From Tetrahymena thermophila SB210 (lineage: Eukaryota; Ciliophora; Oligohymenophorea; Hymenostomatida; Tetrahymenidae), in the NCBI RefSeq assembly GCF_000189635.1, contig NW_002476473.1, positions 1 through 64,000 on the forward strand: 64,000 nucleotides of DNA, read 5' to 3'. Below are positions 9,846 to 23,326 of this stretch, piece after piece. A model generated the notes under the pieces. The model was not told the DNA's origin, searched no databases, and saw only the letters and a list, made by a program, of their open reading frames with translations. Position 1 is the first letter of the stretch; each line of letters starts with the position of its first letter. The position numbers were made by a program, and so were the translations under genes.

Positions 9846-12000
9846 TATATATAAATATTTATATATCCTCTAATTTGAAAATGCTTCTACTTTTATTATA
9901 TTTTGTTTGTTTTTCTTAAATTTAATTATTTAAATGAATATTTATTAATAGTAGCAATTGATCTTATATAGATATTGGTCTTATATTTAAGTTTGTTTTA
10001 TCAATTCCTTTTTGGAATAAATCTAGAAAGAAACAAACGAATAAATTATTGCATTCATTCTAAATTAAATAAATTAATTTATTTATTAAAAAATTAGATT
10101 TGATTTTATCAGATATAATTTGTTATATATCCGTATTACAAATAAATATATGCAAAAAATAATTCTTAATAAGAATTCATTAGTTAATTTATCTATCATA
10201 CATAATTAACTAGCTTTTTAAATGAAAAATTTGCTTTCCTAATTTCTTAGAAATATCAAAATGTAAAACAAATTGCATAAACTTTATAAAATATCTGATT
10301 ACTTAAACAAAATTTATGATTTCCGTTAAATAAAATTATTTCAATAAAATTTAAGATTTCGATTAAATTTATTCAAAAAATTACATTACTGTTCTAAATG
10401 TGAATTAATTCCTCGTATAATAAAAAAATTAGTAATGAACAGTTCTTAAAAGTTTATCAAATTTATCAAAAATAAATAACTAAATTTTAAGATATTAATA
10501 TGATAATAAATAATTTATATATTTTATGAAAAGCATCTAAAATAACCAGAAATATCTTCACAGTTTAGATAACAATTTAAGTATCAAAAATTCTTTTGTA
10601 GAGTCTTTTTTAAAATTAATATATTTCGCCCACCTTTGATTTTGAGATATTTATTCTTTTAGTTTATCATAAAATTACCTGCCTAGAAATCTAAAATTTA
10701 AAAAAAATAATTTTCTCAAAACTTCAAATTAGCTTAAAATTTAAAATGAGAAGTTAAAAAATAAATTTAAATGAAATTAGTAAATTTGCTCTTATTATTT
10801 TTTTTTAATCTTCAGACAGAATTGTTTTTAGCCAATAAATTGCTAATTTTCTTTAGAATAGAAATTAATATTTAATTAAATAAATTCTATTTTTATTTAA
10901 TTTTACATCATTTAAATTTGAAATAAATGTTTTTGTTAAATATTTTATAAAAAAATTAATTTTATTTTCAATAAATTACATAAAAAGCAAATAAAAATTT
11001 GATTAAAATTAAAAATTTTGTATTTAAAAAAAATGAAACTAAAATAAAATACATAAATTTAAAATTAAAAAGTAAACAAAAAACAAATTCTTTCTTTTAA
11101 AATTTTAAATTAATATTTTTTATTTTAATTTTAAAAAGACTTGCTTCTACAAAAAAATAAAACAATAAAACTAGCTTTAAAACATGATGAAATGCTATTT
11201 AAGAGAAAATAAATTAAATAATAAAGTATTAATAAATGTTGAAAAGAAAAAAAAATTATTCTATTTAATATTTCAAGAAACAACTTTTCATCTTATTTTA
11301 TTTTTTATTAATAAATTAAAATCTTTTTAAAAATAATTCAAGCATATTTATTTTCCCTGATTTTTAATATTTTATTAGAATAATAAAAATCTTATTTATC
11401 ATTTATTTAAAATAATTTTTATTGAATAAATTAAAAATAAACTTATGAATTTGTATTTAAAATTATGTTTTTTATGCTTAAACTGGTATGCTTTTTATTG
11501 AAATTATGTTATTTTTTTATTAAAATGAAAGAGTGAGATAAAGAAAATGAAAACATATAAGGAGCTTATTAAGATAATGAAAAATATATTTAAAATTTAA
11601 ATTGACTACTAGTAAAAATCTCTAAAAAAATATATAAATAAATTTGAAATTAGCCGTTGATTAATTGAATTAAAATGAATAGTAGAAGGTATAAGAAATA
11701 TTGATTAAGAGATATATAGATAGATATGAAATTATAGCTTTAATTACTTCAAAAATTGAAATATGCATGCTTATTAAGGATAGATAGATAGATACATCAA
11801 AAGATAAACAAACAATTTTTTAATGTTTTTCGTGAGCAATTGAATATATTATTTAATTAAAACAAAGGAAATCAATAAAAATTTAACGAAAATCAGTAAT
11901 TAATATTTTTTAATACTCTTTTAGCACACAAGCAATTTAATTCAATAAAAAAGGGAGAATAATTATAATTTTCTTCAATTATTATAGGCAGCAATTAATA
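9846..12000. other. 2.1-kb intergenic region, nothing recognised
   Basis: Very AT-rich between a minus gene and a plus gene, so it should hold the promoters of both. Contains short GATA microsatellites (around 11713 and 11782). No coding frame, no RNA gene. Confidence 0.6.
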
Positions 12001-14430
12001 ATGTCTTCGCAAACTGCTTAACCCTAGGTTTAAAATAGTGCACTCGCAGGTTCATCTGCTTCTTCAATTAAGCTCGTTTAGCAGCAGGTACAGGGATTCA
12101 TTTAAGGTTTAAACAATGAAGAGCTGAACAAGTTGATTGAAATTTTTGAAAAATCATTAAGCTCTCCTAGTACAATTTCTAAAAGTTGCAAAATGGTTCA
12201 ATACAAATGCTATGAAAGCAAGATTGATTTAAATGGAAAAGTAGGTTGTGGATTTGGTCGCAGTGAAGAGGATGCGATAGCAATTTCTATAAAAGATTTC
12301 TTTGAAATAATCTTGCAGGAAGAAAAATACCTTTACTAAGTAAAAGAATGCTTCAGACAAATGAAGGGATAGACTTAAAGCATAGCTTAACAAGCATAGA
12401 ATTCTTAGCCAGCTGTTTAGAATCTAAACTAGATTAATGCATAGGACAAGACTCAACCTCAAAATAAAATAGTTTGCAAAAAAGTAGAAAGCGAAACAGA
12501 AAACTCTCCTACTGAGAGAAAAATGCCTAATTAAGTAATTTAAGATATTGATGAATCAGAAATTAATCCTAGTGATAACAATTAAGATTATTAAATGGCA
12601 GATAATCAAATATCTCTTATTGAAATGTAAATTAATGAATCAAATGTGTACGAATTATCAAAAAAGATAGGCAATATTTCTGTAATTAATGGACCTAATG
12701 TTATAGCTAGCACAAATTTTAACAATAACTCTCAACAAGACATCGATGAAATGCTTTTAAAGATAATGTTTGAAGAGGAGAAGAAATTCCAGCAGCAAAA
12801 CTCACAACACAGCTAGCTTCATTCTCACTAATAGGCGAGCAACATCAATTAAATAAATTTTAATTAATACTTAAACAGTCTTCAAAATTCTCAATCAAAT
12901 TAACCTCTCACTTAATTTTAAATATATCAAATGCAATACTTATAATAATAATAATAACAACAATAACAGTTTTAGCTACAAAATAAAAATTAAGGATCCT
13001 AACTTCAACTCCAATAGATTTAGTAATACTTCTAAAGCTAGTAGAATTCTCAAGGAAGTTACTTTCAAACTGCTTTGAATAACCAATAACTAGTTAACAG
13101 CAACACAAATATTATCAACTCCAGCCATATGAAGACAAATGATATGAATAATTTAGAGCAATAGTAATAATAATAAGAAGAGTTGTCACCTTAGAGCTAT
13201 GAAAATGTGTCAACTCCTCCAAATAAAAACAAAAGGAGCTCTCTTTCAATCAACAACAGAGCCTAGCAATCTCATGTTAATTAACAACTTAATGACACAG
13301 CCTTTATGCCAACAAAAAATGTAAATACTTCCAACAACAACACTTCAAATTCCCAAAATAATCAATAAAAGTTATTGCGAAATAACAGCATTTAGAATAA
13401 TAATAATCACTCATGCTCTTAATAAGAGCATTAAAGTTCCCATTTTTCTTCTCAGTAAAATGGAAGTAACTTTTTACAAAATAATATATAAAACATGAAT
13501 AATTATAATGTGAATACATAAAATTCTTAAAGCTTATATGCAAATAAAGAAAATTCATTCTAGAATCAAAATAATTTAAATTTAGTTAACAGTAATAATA
13601 ATCTTAGCAACACACAGTCTAATTTTGGACTTGCTAATAAACCAATCAACTAAATTGCAAGTTAAAGCAATGCTTTTAACCAGACAGCATAAATAAACCA
13701 TTAAAATAGCAAAACTAACTTGCATTTACTTTCTACCAATTCTTCATGCTGCAACCACAAAGAAGAACTAGAAAGAGAGCGCAACAAGGTAGAGAATCTC
13801 GAAAAAAAGATAAAATTGCTAATGGAAGAGAACAAAATTCTAAAATCATTGCTTCTGGATAATTAGTCAGCCACTACCTCTCAAACTATAAAAAATAAAT
13901 TGAACAGCAATTAAACTCCTAGAGGATAATTGCTATCTTAAAATAATACTACTAATACAAATACTAACTAAAATAATAATATCTAAGAATAATAAACTGA
14001 TTTTAAAAATGTAAATAACAATAATAATTCTTAACATTTTTCGAACACCAAAATAGCCTAAAGAACCAGCTAAACAAATATGAGAAGTCAAAGCCAAGAT
14101 CCAACTTCAAAGTATTTAAATAATAACAATAACCAAATTATAACTCACACATAATATTCCTCTGGCTAAAAGAAGACCAACTTTAACACTTCCGATAGTA
14201 AAAATAATTATCTCTATGGCTCTTCAGGCAAATACGCCAATGATGATCTGAATACCAGTCACATCTCACTGAATAATTCAAGCTAACTTAACCATTCTTC
14301 GATGAAAAAAAATGTCCCGAAACTCAACCTCGAAGTTCTTCCAAATTACCATGGAAATTTCAATAAAAGCTAAAATAATAAGCTACTCTAAGAATACAAT
14401 TAAAAATATATGTACAAGAAGAGGTTCTGA
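12001..14430 (+). CDS. Q/N-rich protein with dsRNA-binding-like N-terminal patch and leucine zipper
   Basis: Single exon, 809 residues, ATG 12001-12003, TGA 14428-14430. Residues about 66-105 (from VQYKCYESKIDLNGKVG to SIKDFFEIIL) follow the pattern of the C-terminal part of a double-stranded-RNA-binding domain: two strands, GK, G-x-G-x-G-R-S, then an Ala-containing helix. It is weak, since the first helix is not obvious. From about residue 200 the protein is dominated by Gln and Asn runs (poly-Q around 320, poly-N in several places), a low-complexity, prion-like composition. A heptad-spaced coiled coil with Leu/Ile at zipper positions lies at about 588-622 (KVENLEKKIKLLMEENKILK). No membrane segment. 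A role in an RNA granule or transcription is possible but inferred from composition only. Confidence 0.85.
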
Positions 14431-14729
14431 AAAATTATTTTTTGTTCATCTAAATAATTATATTAACAAAAATTAATTTATAATTACCAACAATAAAATT
14501 CAACTAATTAATATAAAACTATTACAAAAAATTAAATAAAAATAAAATTTATCATCAAATCAAATCAAATCAAGCAAGTTGTAATTGTTAAACAAACAAA
14601 CAAATATTCTTATATGTTAAATATCGACTCTATATTTTATTTATTAACTAAAGTTAAGACTCACTTTTAATTTACAAAGGAGTTCTTGCAATTTATATTT
14701 ATGTTTCTTGTTTTTCTCTTTTAACGAAT
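14431..14729. other. 3' flank, nothing recognised
   Basis: AT-rich spacer leading into the tandem repeats; contains short AATCA and ACAA repeats near 14555-14605. Confidence 0.5.
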
Positions 14730-15690
14730 TATATTTTATCAACATTTTCTATCATTACCAAAATTAATATTTGATTTTCTTTTATTTGAATTAAAGAAAA
14801 TTAATTAATTCTTGTCATTATGAGCCAAAAATTGCTTCAAAGCTACTTTGATGTTAAAGATATTGTGCTTCTTGGTATTCAATTTATTTATTTGATGAAT
14901 TGTAATAATAACAATAATAATATCTTTTTAATTTTTTAATATCATTTTCAAAATTTATATTTTATCAACATTTTTCTATTATTTCCAAAAACAAACTTAA
15001 TATTTTAAATAATATTATTAGAATTAAATAGCATTTATTTATTTAATTAACTAATTAATTATTATCGTTGTATTCCAAAATTTGCTTCAAACCTACTTTT
15101 GGTGTTTAAGATATTGTGTTTCTTAGTATTTAATTTATTTATTTGATGAAAAGTAATAATAATATTAATATCTTTTTTATATCATTTTTCAAAATTTATA
15201 TTTTATCAACATTTACATTTTTCTATTATTTCCAAAAATTTAATATTTTACATAATATTGTTTGAATTAAATAGCATTAGCTAATTAACTAATTAACTAA
15301 TTAACTATTATCATTATTGTGCCAAAATTTGCTTCAAATCTACTTTTGATGTTAAAGATATTACATTTCTTAGTATTTAATTTGCTTATTTGATGAATCC
15401 TAATAATAATAATAATAATATTTTTTTAAAATCATTTTGCAAAATTAATATTTTATCAACATTTTTCTATTATTTTGAAAAACTTAATATTTTACATAAT
15501 ATTATTAGAATTAAATAGCATTATCTAATTAACTAATTAATTATTATCAATATTTGCCAAAATTTGCTTCAAATCTACTCTTGATGTTAAAGATATTGAG
15601 TTTCTTAATATTTAATTTATTTATTTGATGAATAGTAATAATAATAAAATCTTTTTAATTTTTTAAAATAATTTTTCAATTTATTATTTT
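14730..15690. repeat. Four degenerate ~245-bp tandem repeats, non-coding
   Basis: The anchor CCAAAATTTGCTTCAAA recurs at about 14824, 15073, 15321 and 15555 (spacing 249, 248, 234). Each unit continues with TTAAAGATATT, TATTTAATTTATTTATTTGATGAA-type sequence, an AAT microsatellite and ATTTTATCAACATTTTTCT. Copy 1 is most diverged. No frame is conserved between copies, so this is not a coding repeat. Confidence 0.88.
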
Positions 15691-16115
15691 TATTTGAAGT
15701 TTTATTTTTTACCTTAATAATTTTGTTTTATCAAATACATTTTTCACACAACTCAAGTAAAATAATAAAAAAAGTCTAAAAACAAATTAATATTTATAAA
15801 AAATTAATCAAAATATTTTATAAAACTTAGTCAATTAAATATAATAAAGATGGTTTTTTTAGCAACTTCATAAATATAATTGTATTTTATCTGAGCCTTC
15901 TTCAATATGAATAATAAGATTGATTTTGCATTTGCTAACGGATGGATAATTAATTTAAGAATTTAGTAATTTAATTATTGTAAACAAAATACTTCCTTAG
16001 AATTCTAACAATTACTTAGCTTTTATATTCTACTAAAATCAAATTAAGTTTGCAAAATATAACTAAGATTAAAATTATAAAGTAAGCGAGTAAATCAATC
16101 AATAAATCAGCATAG
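15691..16115. other. Upstream region of the coiled-coil gene
   Basis: AT-rich, no gene. Presumed promoter/5' leader of the gene starting at 16116; no recognisable element. Confidence 0.45.
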
Positions 16116-18542
16116 ATGAGCTAAAAATTGTAGCACAGCTCCAGATTTTAAACTCCTAGTAAGACTATAAAAATTTAGGATTTTTACAATCCTGAAGCGA
16201 GTTATTCTTCTAAATTTGAAGAGGGAATGTTTTTGAAGATTTAGATTAAAGATATAGATGAAGAAGGAGGTAGTTATAAAATAAATGGATAATAATATCC
16301 AAAGATCTTAGGACTTTCTTGTGATGTGTTTGTAAATTCAGTGCTAGAATAGAGAGTTAAATATTACAACTAAAGAGTTTTACAATAGTTAGGTCAACAA
16401 AATGCGATTGTCCCTAAAGAAGTTACTCTTTTTTTAGCTAAAGAAGATAAAATTCATTTTAGGATATTTGATTGCATTTAATAATAAAATAATGCTAAAA
16501 GTTCATATGAAGGCGGTTAAATGCAATAAAATTAGGATGCTAATATTCATGATATAGAAAGGTAGTTAGGAGAAAAGACTTTAGACTATTCTTTTTTTCA
16601 ATAATTCTTAAATGATAAATCTTATAAATGGATATCGTTTCCTAGGTTAGTTCCATCTATTGTCTCTTCAGAAAAAAGAAAAATGGGATATATTATTGAC
16701 CCTGAAGAAAAACCTAGTAAAAAGTTACAGCAGTAGAACGGTGAGAGTGTAACTAAAGTTTTATTTGAGTTTGAAAGGATTTCATTAAAGACTCTTTCAC
16801 CGATGAAGGTAAAAATTGAACAAGGATTAGAACATTATCAAGATCCTCTTGATGAAAACCACCCTGCACTATTAAATAGAATAACAGATATCTTGACTGA
16901 TGTCAACTGCTTGAAGGCTTTTAGCAATTACCAATTAATTAGTTGTGAATAGCAAAACTAAAATGAATAGCAACTGAAATACTATCAAAAATGCACTTAA
17001 ATTTAAAGCTATTTGCTTAATTTGCAATAAGCTTTATACAATAAATACTCTCAAATTATCAGTTCAAACAAGAGCTAAAATACTCCGATTAAACCAAACA
17101 CCAAAAATGAAATTGTGCTAGTTTAATAAATCTTTATTTCACCAGAAAAATAAAAAATTTAATCGATTCAAGCAAGTAATAACTTGAACAACAATAATGA
17201 CTCTAGAGAGATAAGAGAGTAATAAGAAATAGATAGATTTTAAAGGTAAAGCAATGAAAATTTTATAAATTAATAAGGCAGATAGGAAATGCGTTTAGAA
17301 AATGATAGTTAACAAAGAAGTAGTAGAAATTTCTACAATTAATAAGCTTCTTCTGGTAAAAAATAGAATCAAATATAATTGAATTTCGATGTTTAAACTC
17401 AAAGCTATTTGTTTTAGAATGGAAATGATAATTCTAGCAAAAAAATAGTCCAACAAGAAGTAAGAAATTAACAAATTTAAAAACCAATTAGTGTGCAATT
17501 AGAAAGAACAAGCTATGATGAAATTTGTGATGATCTTTAAAAAATTTAATCTGATGTTGTTTAAATGTATGACTAACTGCATTAGGCTAAGTATTTAAGG
17601 GATTACATTTAATAATCTCCCAATTTAGAAGCTGAGTTGATAAAGCAAAACATAAATGATAAATAAGAAAAGAATGAAAAATTGCATAAAATAATTAATT
17701 AATACACAGATAGGATAAAGCAAAATAGCATAATTGACAGCAATATTGATGTTAGGATTAATACTTTATAAAGTATTTAAGAAAAATTGCAAGAAGAAGC
17801 TAAAATATGCACAGAAGAGCTTGAAAATCTTCTAAAAAAAGAACAACAACTTGAGAAAAAAGTTAATAGAATAAAATAAAGTAATGAACTGATATAAATT
17901 GATTTAAAAAATATTAATGATGCCAAAGATAATATGAAAAAATTTAATATAAATTTTGAGACATTGCAAAATTTTAAAGATAAATTCAAGAAAACAGATT
18001 TAAAAACTAAGGAAATGTAAACAGTATTTGACAAGATGTATGAGCAAAAACTGGAAAATGTAAAATTAGAAGAATACAGAAATCAACTCAAAAAGCTTAA
18101 AATGATGAAAGAGGAATAGAAAAAGGGATATAAAATATTTTGCGAAGTAGAAAATCCTTAAGATGTTTCAGTAAATTAATATGTAAGAAGATTTATGAAG
18201 GTAAATGGAACAGAGATACCTCACAATTAATGGAAAATAGATAAAGATTTTTAGCAAGAGCAAATAGAAGAAGATGAGGAAAACGAAGATCATATTAATC
18301 ACAGCGATTACAATAATATAAACCAAGACATTAGTATAGAAATTAGAAAGAGAAATATTTCAGAAATAAATCAAGACCTAAATAATAACAACAACAACAA
18401 TAATAATAATGACATTACTTAATTTTCTGTCCTTTAAAATTCACAATAATACAATTTCGAGCAGAACAATTAAATTTATTAGGAAATAAAAGAAAGAAAA
18501 TCTGCTATCAACAATCTCCTCAATACAATTTACAATTTATGA
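16116..18542 (+). CDS. Coiled-coil protein, 808 residues
   Basis: Not assigned to a family. Single exon, ATG 16116-16118, TGA 18540-18542. The N-terminal ~240 residues look globular, with FEEGMFLKIQIKDIDEEGG and ILGLSCDVFVNSVLEQRVKY suggesting beta strands and helices. Residues ~330-500 are Q/N/S-rich linker. Residues about 508-670 form a long charged coiled coil (EKLQEEAKICTEELENLLKK, then repeated K/E heptads), followed by an acidic segment and an N-run near residue 755. No signal peptide or membrane segment. Such a plan is common in cytoskeletal or basal-body scaffold proteins, but nothing here proves that. The ORF is certain. Confidence 0.88.
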
Positions 18543-18925
18543 AAAAAAATACTATTTGAATCTTCTAAATTTAAAATTTTTCATTTGCAATTTCAGCTAA
18601 ATTAAGTTTATTATTTTATCTCTAACTTAAAAATTTTTCTGATATTAATCCATTGAAAAAAAATTATTTTTTATTTTATATTTCATAGTAAAAAATAAAA
18701 AATATATTTAAAACCATTTTTATATAGAAAAATAATAATAAAATAGAATGAATCAAGCAATATCTTCTTTCTATTTCTATATTTCTTTAGCTAGAAACAT
18801 TCCTGATTATTATAAATTTATATCTTGATTAATATTCATGTTTATATTTTAATTAAATGTTACTTAATATTTCATAACATTAAATGATAATTGTCGATAA
18901 TAAAATTTAGATGTAAATTTATTTC
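18543..18925. other. Intergenic, nothing recognised
   Basis: AT-rich 3' flank, no open coding frame. Confidence 0.55.
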
Positions 18926-19375
18926 AATTCATTTACACATTAAAAATTAAATGGGAAAATTTTGAATTATTTTGCACAAAAAGTTTATTAATTTTTCTAT
19001 TCAAAGCTTGAATGATTAAATTACCTCAATTTTTAACACAAAATTTGTCATAAGAATATATTAATAAAGTAAAAAATCATTATTTATCCATTTACTTTAA
19101 CTGTAGTATTTTTTAAGCGAATTTTATTAACACGAACATTTGAAATATATTTTAATTCATTTACACATTAAAAATTAAATGGGAAAATTTTGAATTATTT
19201 TGCACAAAAAGTTTATTAATTTTTCGATTCAGAGCTTGAATGATTATCTTACCTCAATTTTTAACACAAAATTTGTCATAAGAATATATTAATACAGTAA
19301 AAAATCATTATTTATCCATTTACTTTAACTGTATTATTTTTTAAGCGAAATTTATTAACACGAACATTTGAAATT
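18926..19375. repeat. 228-bp tandem duplication
   Basis: Copies 18926-19153 and 19154-19375 start AATTCATTTACACATTAAAA and end AACACGAACATTTGAAAT, with about ten differences. Non-coding. Confidence 0.92.
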
Positions 19376-19919
19376 TTACTACAATTTTCATTATTATAAG
19401 TAAACTAGATAAAAACATGGATTGTTTTTAAATTAGCAATAAGAATTTATTAGAATTTAGAAATTCAATTTTTAGCTTGAATTATTTTTAAAATATAAAA
19501 TAGACAATTTAAATTAAGATATTTAGCATATTTCATCGCCCATGATTTAGAACTAAATAATTAAAAATCTTGGCAAACATAAATCTAAAATAGCTCTATT
19601 ATTAGATAATATGAATGTAAAAAATTTGAATTGCAATCAATATTAAAATAATAAGAAAAGTCTATGAGGATAGTTAACTATTAATAATTAAGTTAATATA
19701 AAAGAAGTAAGTAGAAATAATCTTAATTGATTTGATGATATCTTAGATTTGTGATTTAAATTATAGATAATTAATCAAAAAAGTGTATTAATTAATTAAT
19801 AATTATTCAATTAATTTCTTTAAGAATACTAAATTAATATTTAAGTAAAATTAAAAAAAGACAAATAAAAGAACAAAAGGCACTAAATATTTAATAGAAT
19901 TATTTGATCTCAATAAGTT
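19376..19919. other. Upstream region of tetraspanin-like gene 1
   Basis: AT-rich, no gene or recognisable regulatory element. Confidence 0.5.
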
Positions 19920-20987
19920 ATGGGTTGCTGCGAGGGTTTTGTAAAAATTTATTTATTAATAGGATGCTTCTTTGATGCAGCTTTAGGTATTGCATGTATA
20001 GTCCTCTCTGCTTATGCATCTAAGGTTGATGAAGATCTATTTTACAAGCAAAATTACAAAGATTACAAGAAAGATTTCTGTATTGCTCTATACGTTTTAG
20101 GTGGTGTTACCATAGCAACTGGTATTTTAGGAGCATATGGATTCTTGAAAAAAATGAAATGCCTCTAATCAATATTTATAATATTGAATATCATTTACTG
20201 CGCTGCATTTGCTGCCATTTTTGGTCTATCTATCTATGCCAAAAACTACATCAACGACTAAATGACTGATTCCTAGTGTTTAAGTGGAGATATGGCAGAT
20301 TATAATACTGTTTTTGAGTAGTTATAAGGTGTGTGGTGCAATATCGATTTACTCAATGCAACAGGAAGTGTATCTTGTCCATGCTTGGCCACTAACTTGA
20401 GTTAATGGAGCGATTCAGAATTGTAGTAAATTAGAAACACTAAAAAGGCTTTTAAATAGAACACAAATTGGGTTCCTATACCTACTGAAACAGTTCTTAC
20501 CTGCAACTATTTCATTGAATATATAGCCTAACAAAAGGCTGATGAAATCAAGCTTCTTGAAGCCGTAGAAAGAAACTTTAAATGCACAGGAGTCTGCTCT
20601 GGTGATCTCGTCTACTACTTTAATGACATAAACTCTGGTCGTCCTGACAATGCTGATGGTTGCTATCATTAAATAAGAGATAAACTGATTGACTGGTCTG
20701 GATATATTTACATAATTTCAATTATCATAGCCGTAATCACCTTCCTCAATGTATTCTTAGGTAAAATTAAAGCTTCTTTATTATAAATTTTATTTAAGCT
20801 GAATATGAAAAAATTCAAGCGTTAAAATAAATTTGTCTAAAACTTTTTCCTTATTAAATTAGAATACATTTTATAAATAATTGCAATATATTAAATTTAT
20901 TTATAAATAAAAATAGCTTTTGTCAATTGTTGTATAGGAAATAAGCCATAAAATTACTCTGAAACAAAGCGTGTTGAATAATATTGA
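19920..20987 (+). CDS. Tetraspanin-like membrane protein 1
   Basis: Two exons: 19920-20760 and 20917-20987, intron of 156 nt starting GTAAAATT and ending AAATAG; 303 residues. Four hydrophobic segments: near the N-terminus (LIGCFFDAALGIACIVLSAY), around residues 57-78, around 85-105, and a last one just before the intron (YIYIISIIIAVITFLNVFL). A large cysteine-containing loop of about 160 residues separates segments 3 and 4 (SCPCLATNLS, CTGVCSGDL). This is tetraspanin topology: short loop 1, long extracellular loop 2, short tail (NCCIGNKPQNYSE). The animal CCG signature is missing from the long loop, so it is tetraspanin-like rather than certain. Such proteins organise membrane microdomains. 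A close paralogue follows 1.3 kb downstream with identical exon 1 length and intron position. Confidence 0.87.
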
Positions 20988-22318
20988 ATAAATTTGCTTT
21001 ACTAAATACTAAATATTATTTATATACACTCCTACTTAAATCATAATTATTTTGAATTTTATTAATTAAAACTTAATTAATTATTTGTAACTAAATCAAT
21101 CCTAATTTATAAAAACAAGTATGCTTTAATATATTCTTATCAGCAAATCCTTTAATTATTCCATATATATAAATTTATTTAAAATTAATTTGCCTTTGAA
21201 ATCAATTAATTATGAAACTTTATTTTCAATAAATACTTTTCAACTCATCTGATATCTTTCTAGATATTTCAGTTTTAAGATAAGCAAAGTACATTAATAT
21301 ATTTTTACATAGAATTAAAATGAATTCAATATAAAAAACATATATAAAGGGAGTAAATCAATTATTGGTAAAAAAACAAAATCGCTATTCTCGAATTATT
21401 ATAAAAAAACTTACATAATTATGGGAATACATTTTATATCTATCACCCCTTATAAACAAATAATAATTTTATATTGATTTTGTTAAACTAGAATTAGATT
21501 AAATACAGATAAAAAATGATGGGCGCCATTCAAAAAAAGGAGATTAATGTTTTTAAAAATTGTATTTTTAATTTACACTTTTTACAAAATTTTAATTAGA
21601 TTCATTCTATAGATACTTATTTTTATTATTAATTCAAGTAAATATTAGCCTCAATACTTTGATTGATTTTACAAAAAAATTAGAAATTGGCTCAGGAAAT
21701 TTCCCTTTTTTGTTTGTTTTGTAACTTTTAGAAAAAGAATAATGTAAATTGATGAATCTGAAATTAATTAAAAAGGCGTTATTATTGAAAAATAAAATTT
21801 GATTTGATTAAATTTACATTGATTGCAAAAATTTAGTTACATAAGTATCAGTAACAGTAATGGAATAATATTTTACTTTATTACCAAATATTATTATTTA
21901 AATTCGAGTTGTATTTTTTAATAAATACATATTTCAATAAATTTAATCCTACCTTCTCAAAAACAATGAAATATATTTCAATTTAAATTATTTCTATTAT
22001 AAAAAATTATAAAATTTATTTGTCCTAATAAAATTTTATTATGCTTTACTTCTACTAGAGGCAAAACAACTTATTTCTATTCAAAGGATGAATAAAGCAT
22101 TTCATATTAAAAAAAAAAACTTTTAACAACTAATGAAAAGTTACAAGTAATCTGTGTTTAATAATCAAAAAATAACTATGCTTTACTTTAATATTATCTA
22201 TGTATCGATTCAAATATTTAAATAATAAAAAAAGGTAAAAAGAAATCCAAATAATTAATTTTTTTAATAATAAACTAAAGATTTATTAATCGATTTAAAA
22301 AAAATTAAAGTAAGCTAA
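20988..22318. other. 1.3-kb spacer between the tetraspanin-like paralogues
   Basis: AT-rich; no coding frame, no similarity noticed to the upstream region of gene 1, so non-coding flanks have diverged more than the genes. Confidence 0.55.
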
Positions 22319-23326
22319 ATGCCATCAGTGCAGTTATTCTTGAAATTTTATCTAATATTTGGAAGCTTTTGTAATGTGTTATTAGGAATTGCTTGCATTA
22401 TTTTATCTTCATAAGCAGCTAAAATCGATGAAAATCTATTTCCAGAACAAGACTAAAAAAATTATAAGAAAGATTTCTGTATTGCTTTGTATGTCTTAGG
22501 AGGTGTCACTATCGGAGTTGGAGCCGTAGGATTCTACAGTTTTATTAGGAAATAAAAATGCTTGTAATCTATTTTTATTATATTTAATATTATTTACTGT
22601 GCTGCATTTTCTGCGATTTTCGGGATAACAATTTATGTATAAAATTATATCAATAAATAAATGACTGATTCTTATTGCTAGTAAGGTGAACTCGGCGATT
22701 ACAATACAGTTTTTCAACAACTATAATCGGTTTGGTGTAATATTGACCTAACAAATTTATCAGGTAGTGTGACTTGTCCTTGTTTAGCAACTAACCTTTC
22801 CTAATGGACAACTGAAGAATTAAAGCTAATAAATAGTTCTAAGTAAGCTTTTAGATAAGATTCAAACTGGATTCCTATTCCTACCACAACAATTCTTGAG
22901 TGCAATTTCTTTATCTAATAAATAGCTGAATAAAAAGCTAAGGAAGTTACTCTTTTAAAAGCAATTGAAAGTAACTTTGAGTGCACAGGAATATGCACAG
23001 GAGATTTAGTTTACTACTTCAACAATATCAACTCTGGTCGACCTGCAAATTCAAATGGATGCTATTCATAAATTAGATAAAAGTTGACTGACTGGGCTTA
23101 ATACATTTACATAATTTCTATCATCATAGCTTGCTTTTCATTTCTTAACATATTATTTGGTAAATTATAAATCATTCTTTCAAATACTCGTGGTTTATTT
23201 TAACAAATTTCCCACTTAAAACTAAAACTTTTTTAATTATTAAAAGCTCTTATAAACTGTTGTATTGGAAGCAAGTAAAATCATATTCTAATATCAAATA
23301 ATAATACAGAAGAAGTGAAAAATTGA
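22319..23326 (+). CDS. Tetraspanin-like membrane protein 2
   Basis: Two exons: 22319-23159 and 23247-23326, intron of 87 nt; 306 residues. It is co-linear with the upstream copy: both first exons are exactly 841 nt and both introns fall in phase 1 after the last membrane segment. Shared blocks include KDFCIALYVLGGVTI, IIYCAAF, VWCNIDL, TCPCLATNLSQW and YYFNNINSGRP. Most synonymous sites differ, so the duplication is not recent. All long-loop cysteines seen in copy 1 are kept, suggesting conserved disulphides. The N-terminal CCEG of copy 1 is replaced by PSVQ, so a possible acylation site is lost. Confidence 0.87.

Noticed and set aside
13304-13558. 84-codon standard-code ORF on the minus strand
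   Set aside because: It lies antisense inside the 809-residue Q/N-rich gene and is hydrophobic/Tyr-rich nonsense produced by complementing AAT/CAA codons.
17295-18034. Two minus-strand ORFs of 67 and 85 codons
   Set aside because: They are antisense to the coiled-coil region of the 808-residue gene; Leu/Phe/Ser-rich shadows of Lys/Glu/Gln codons.
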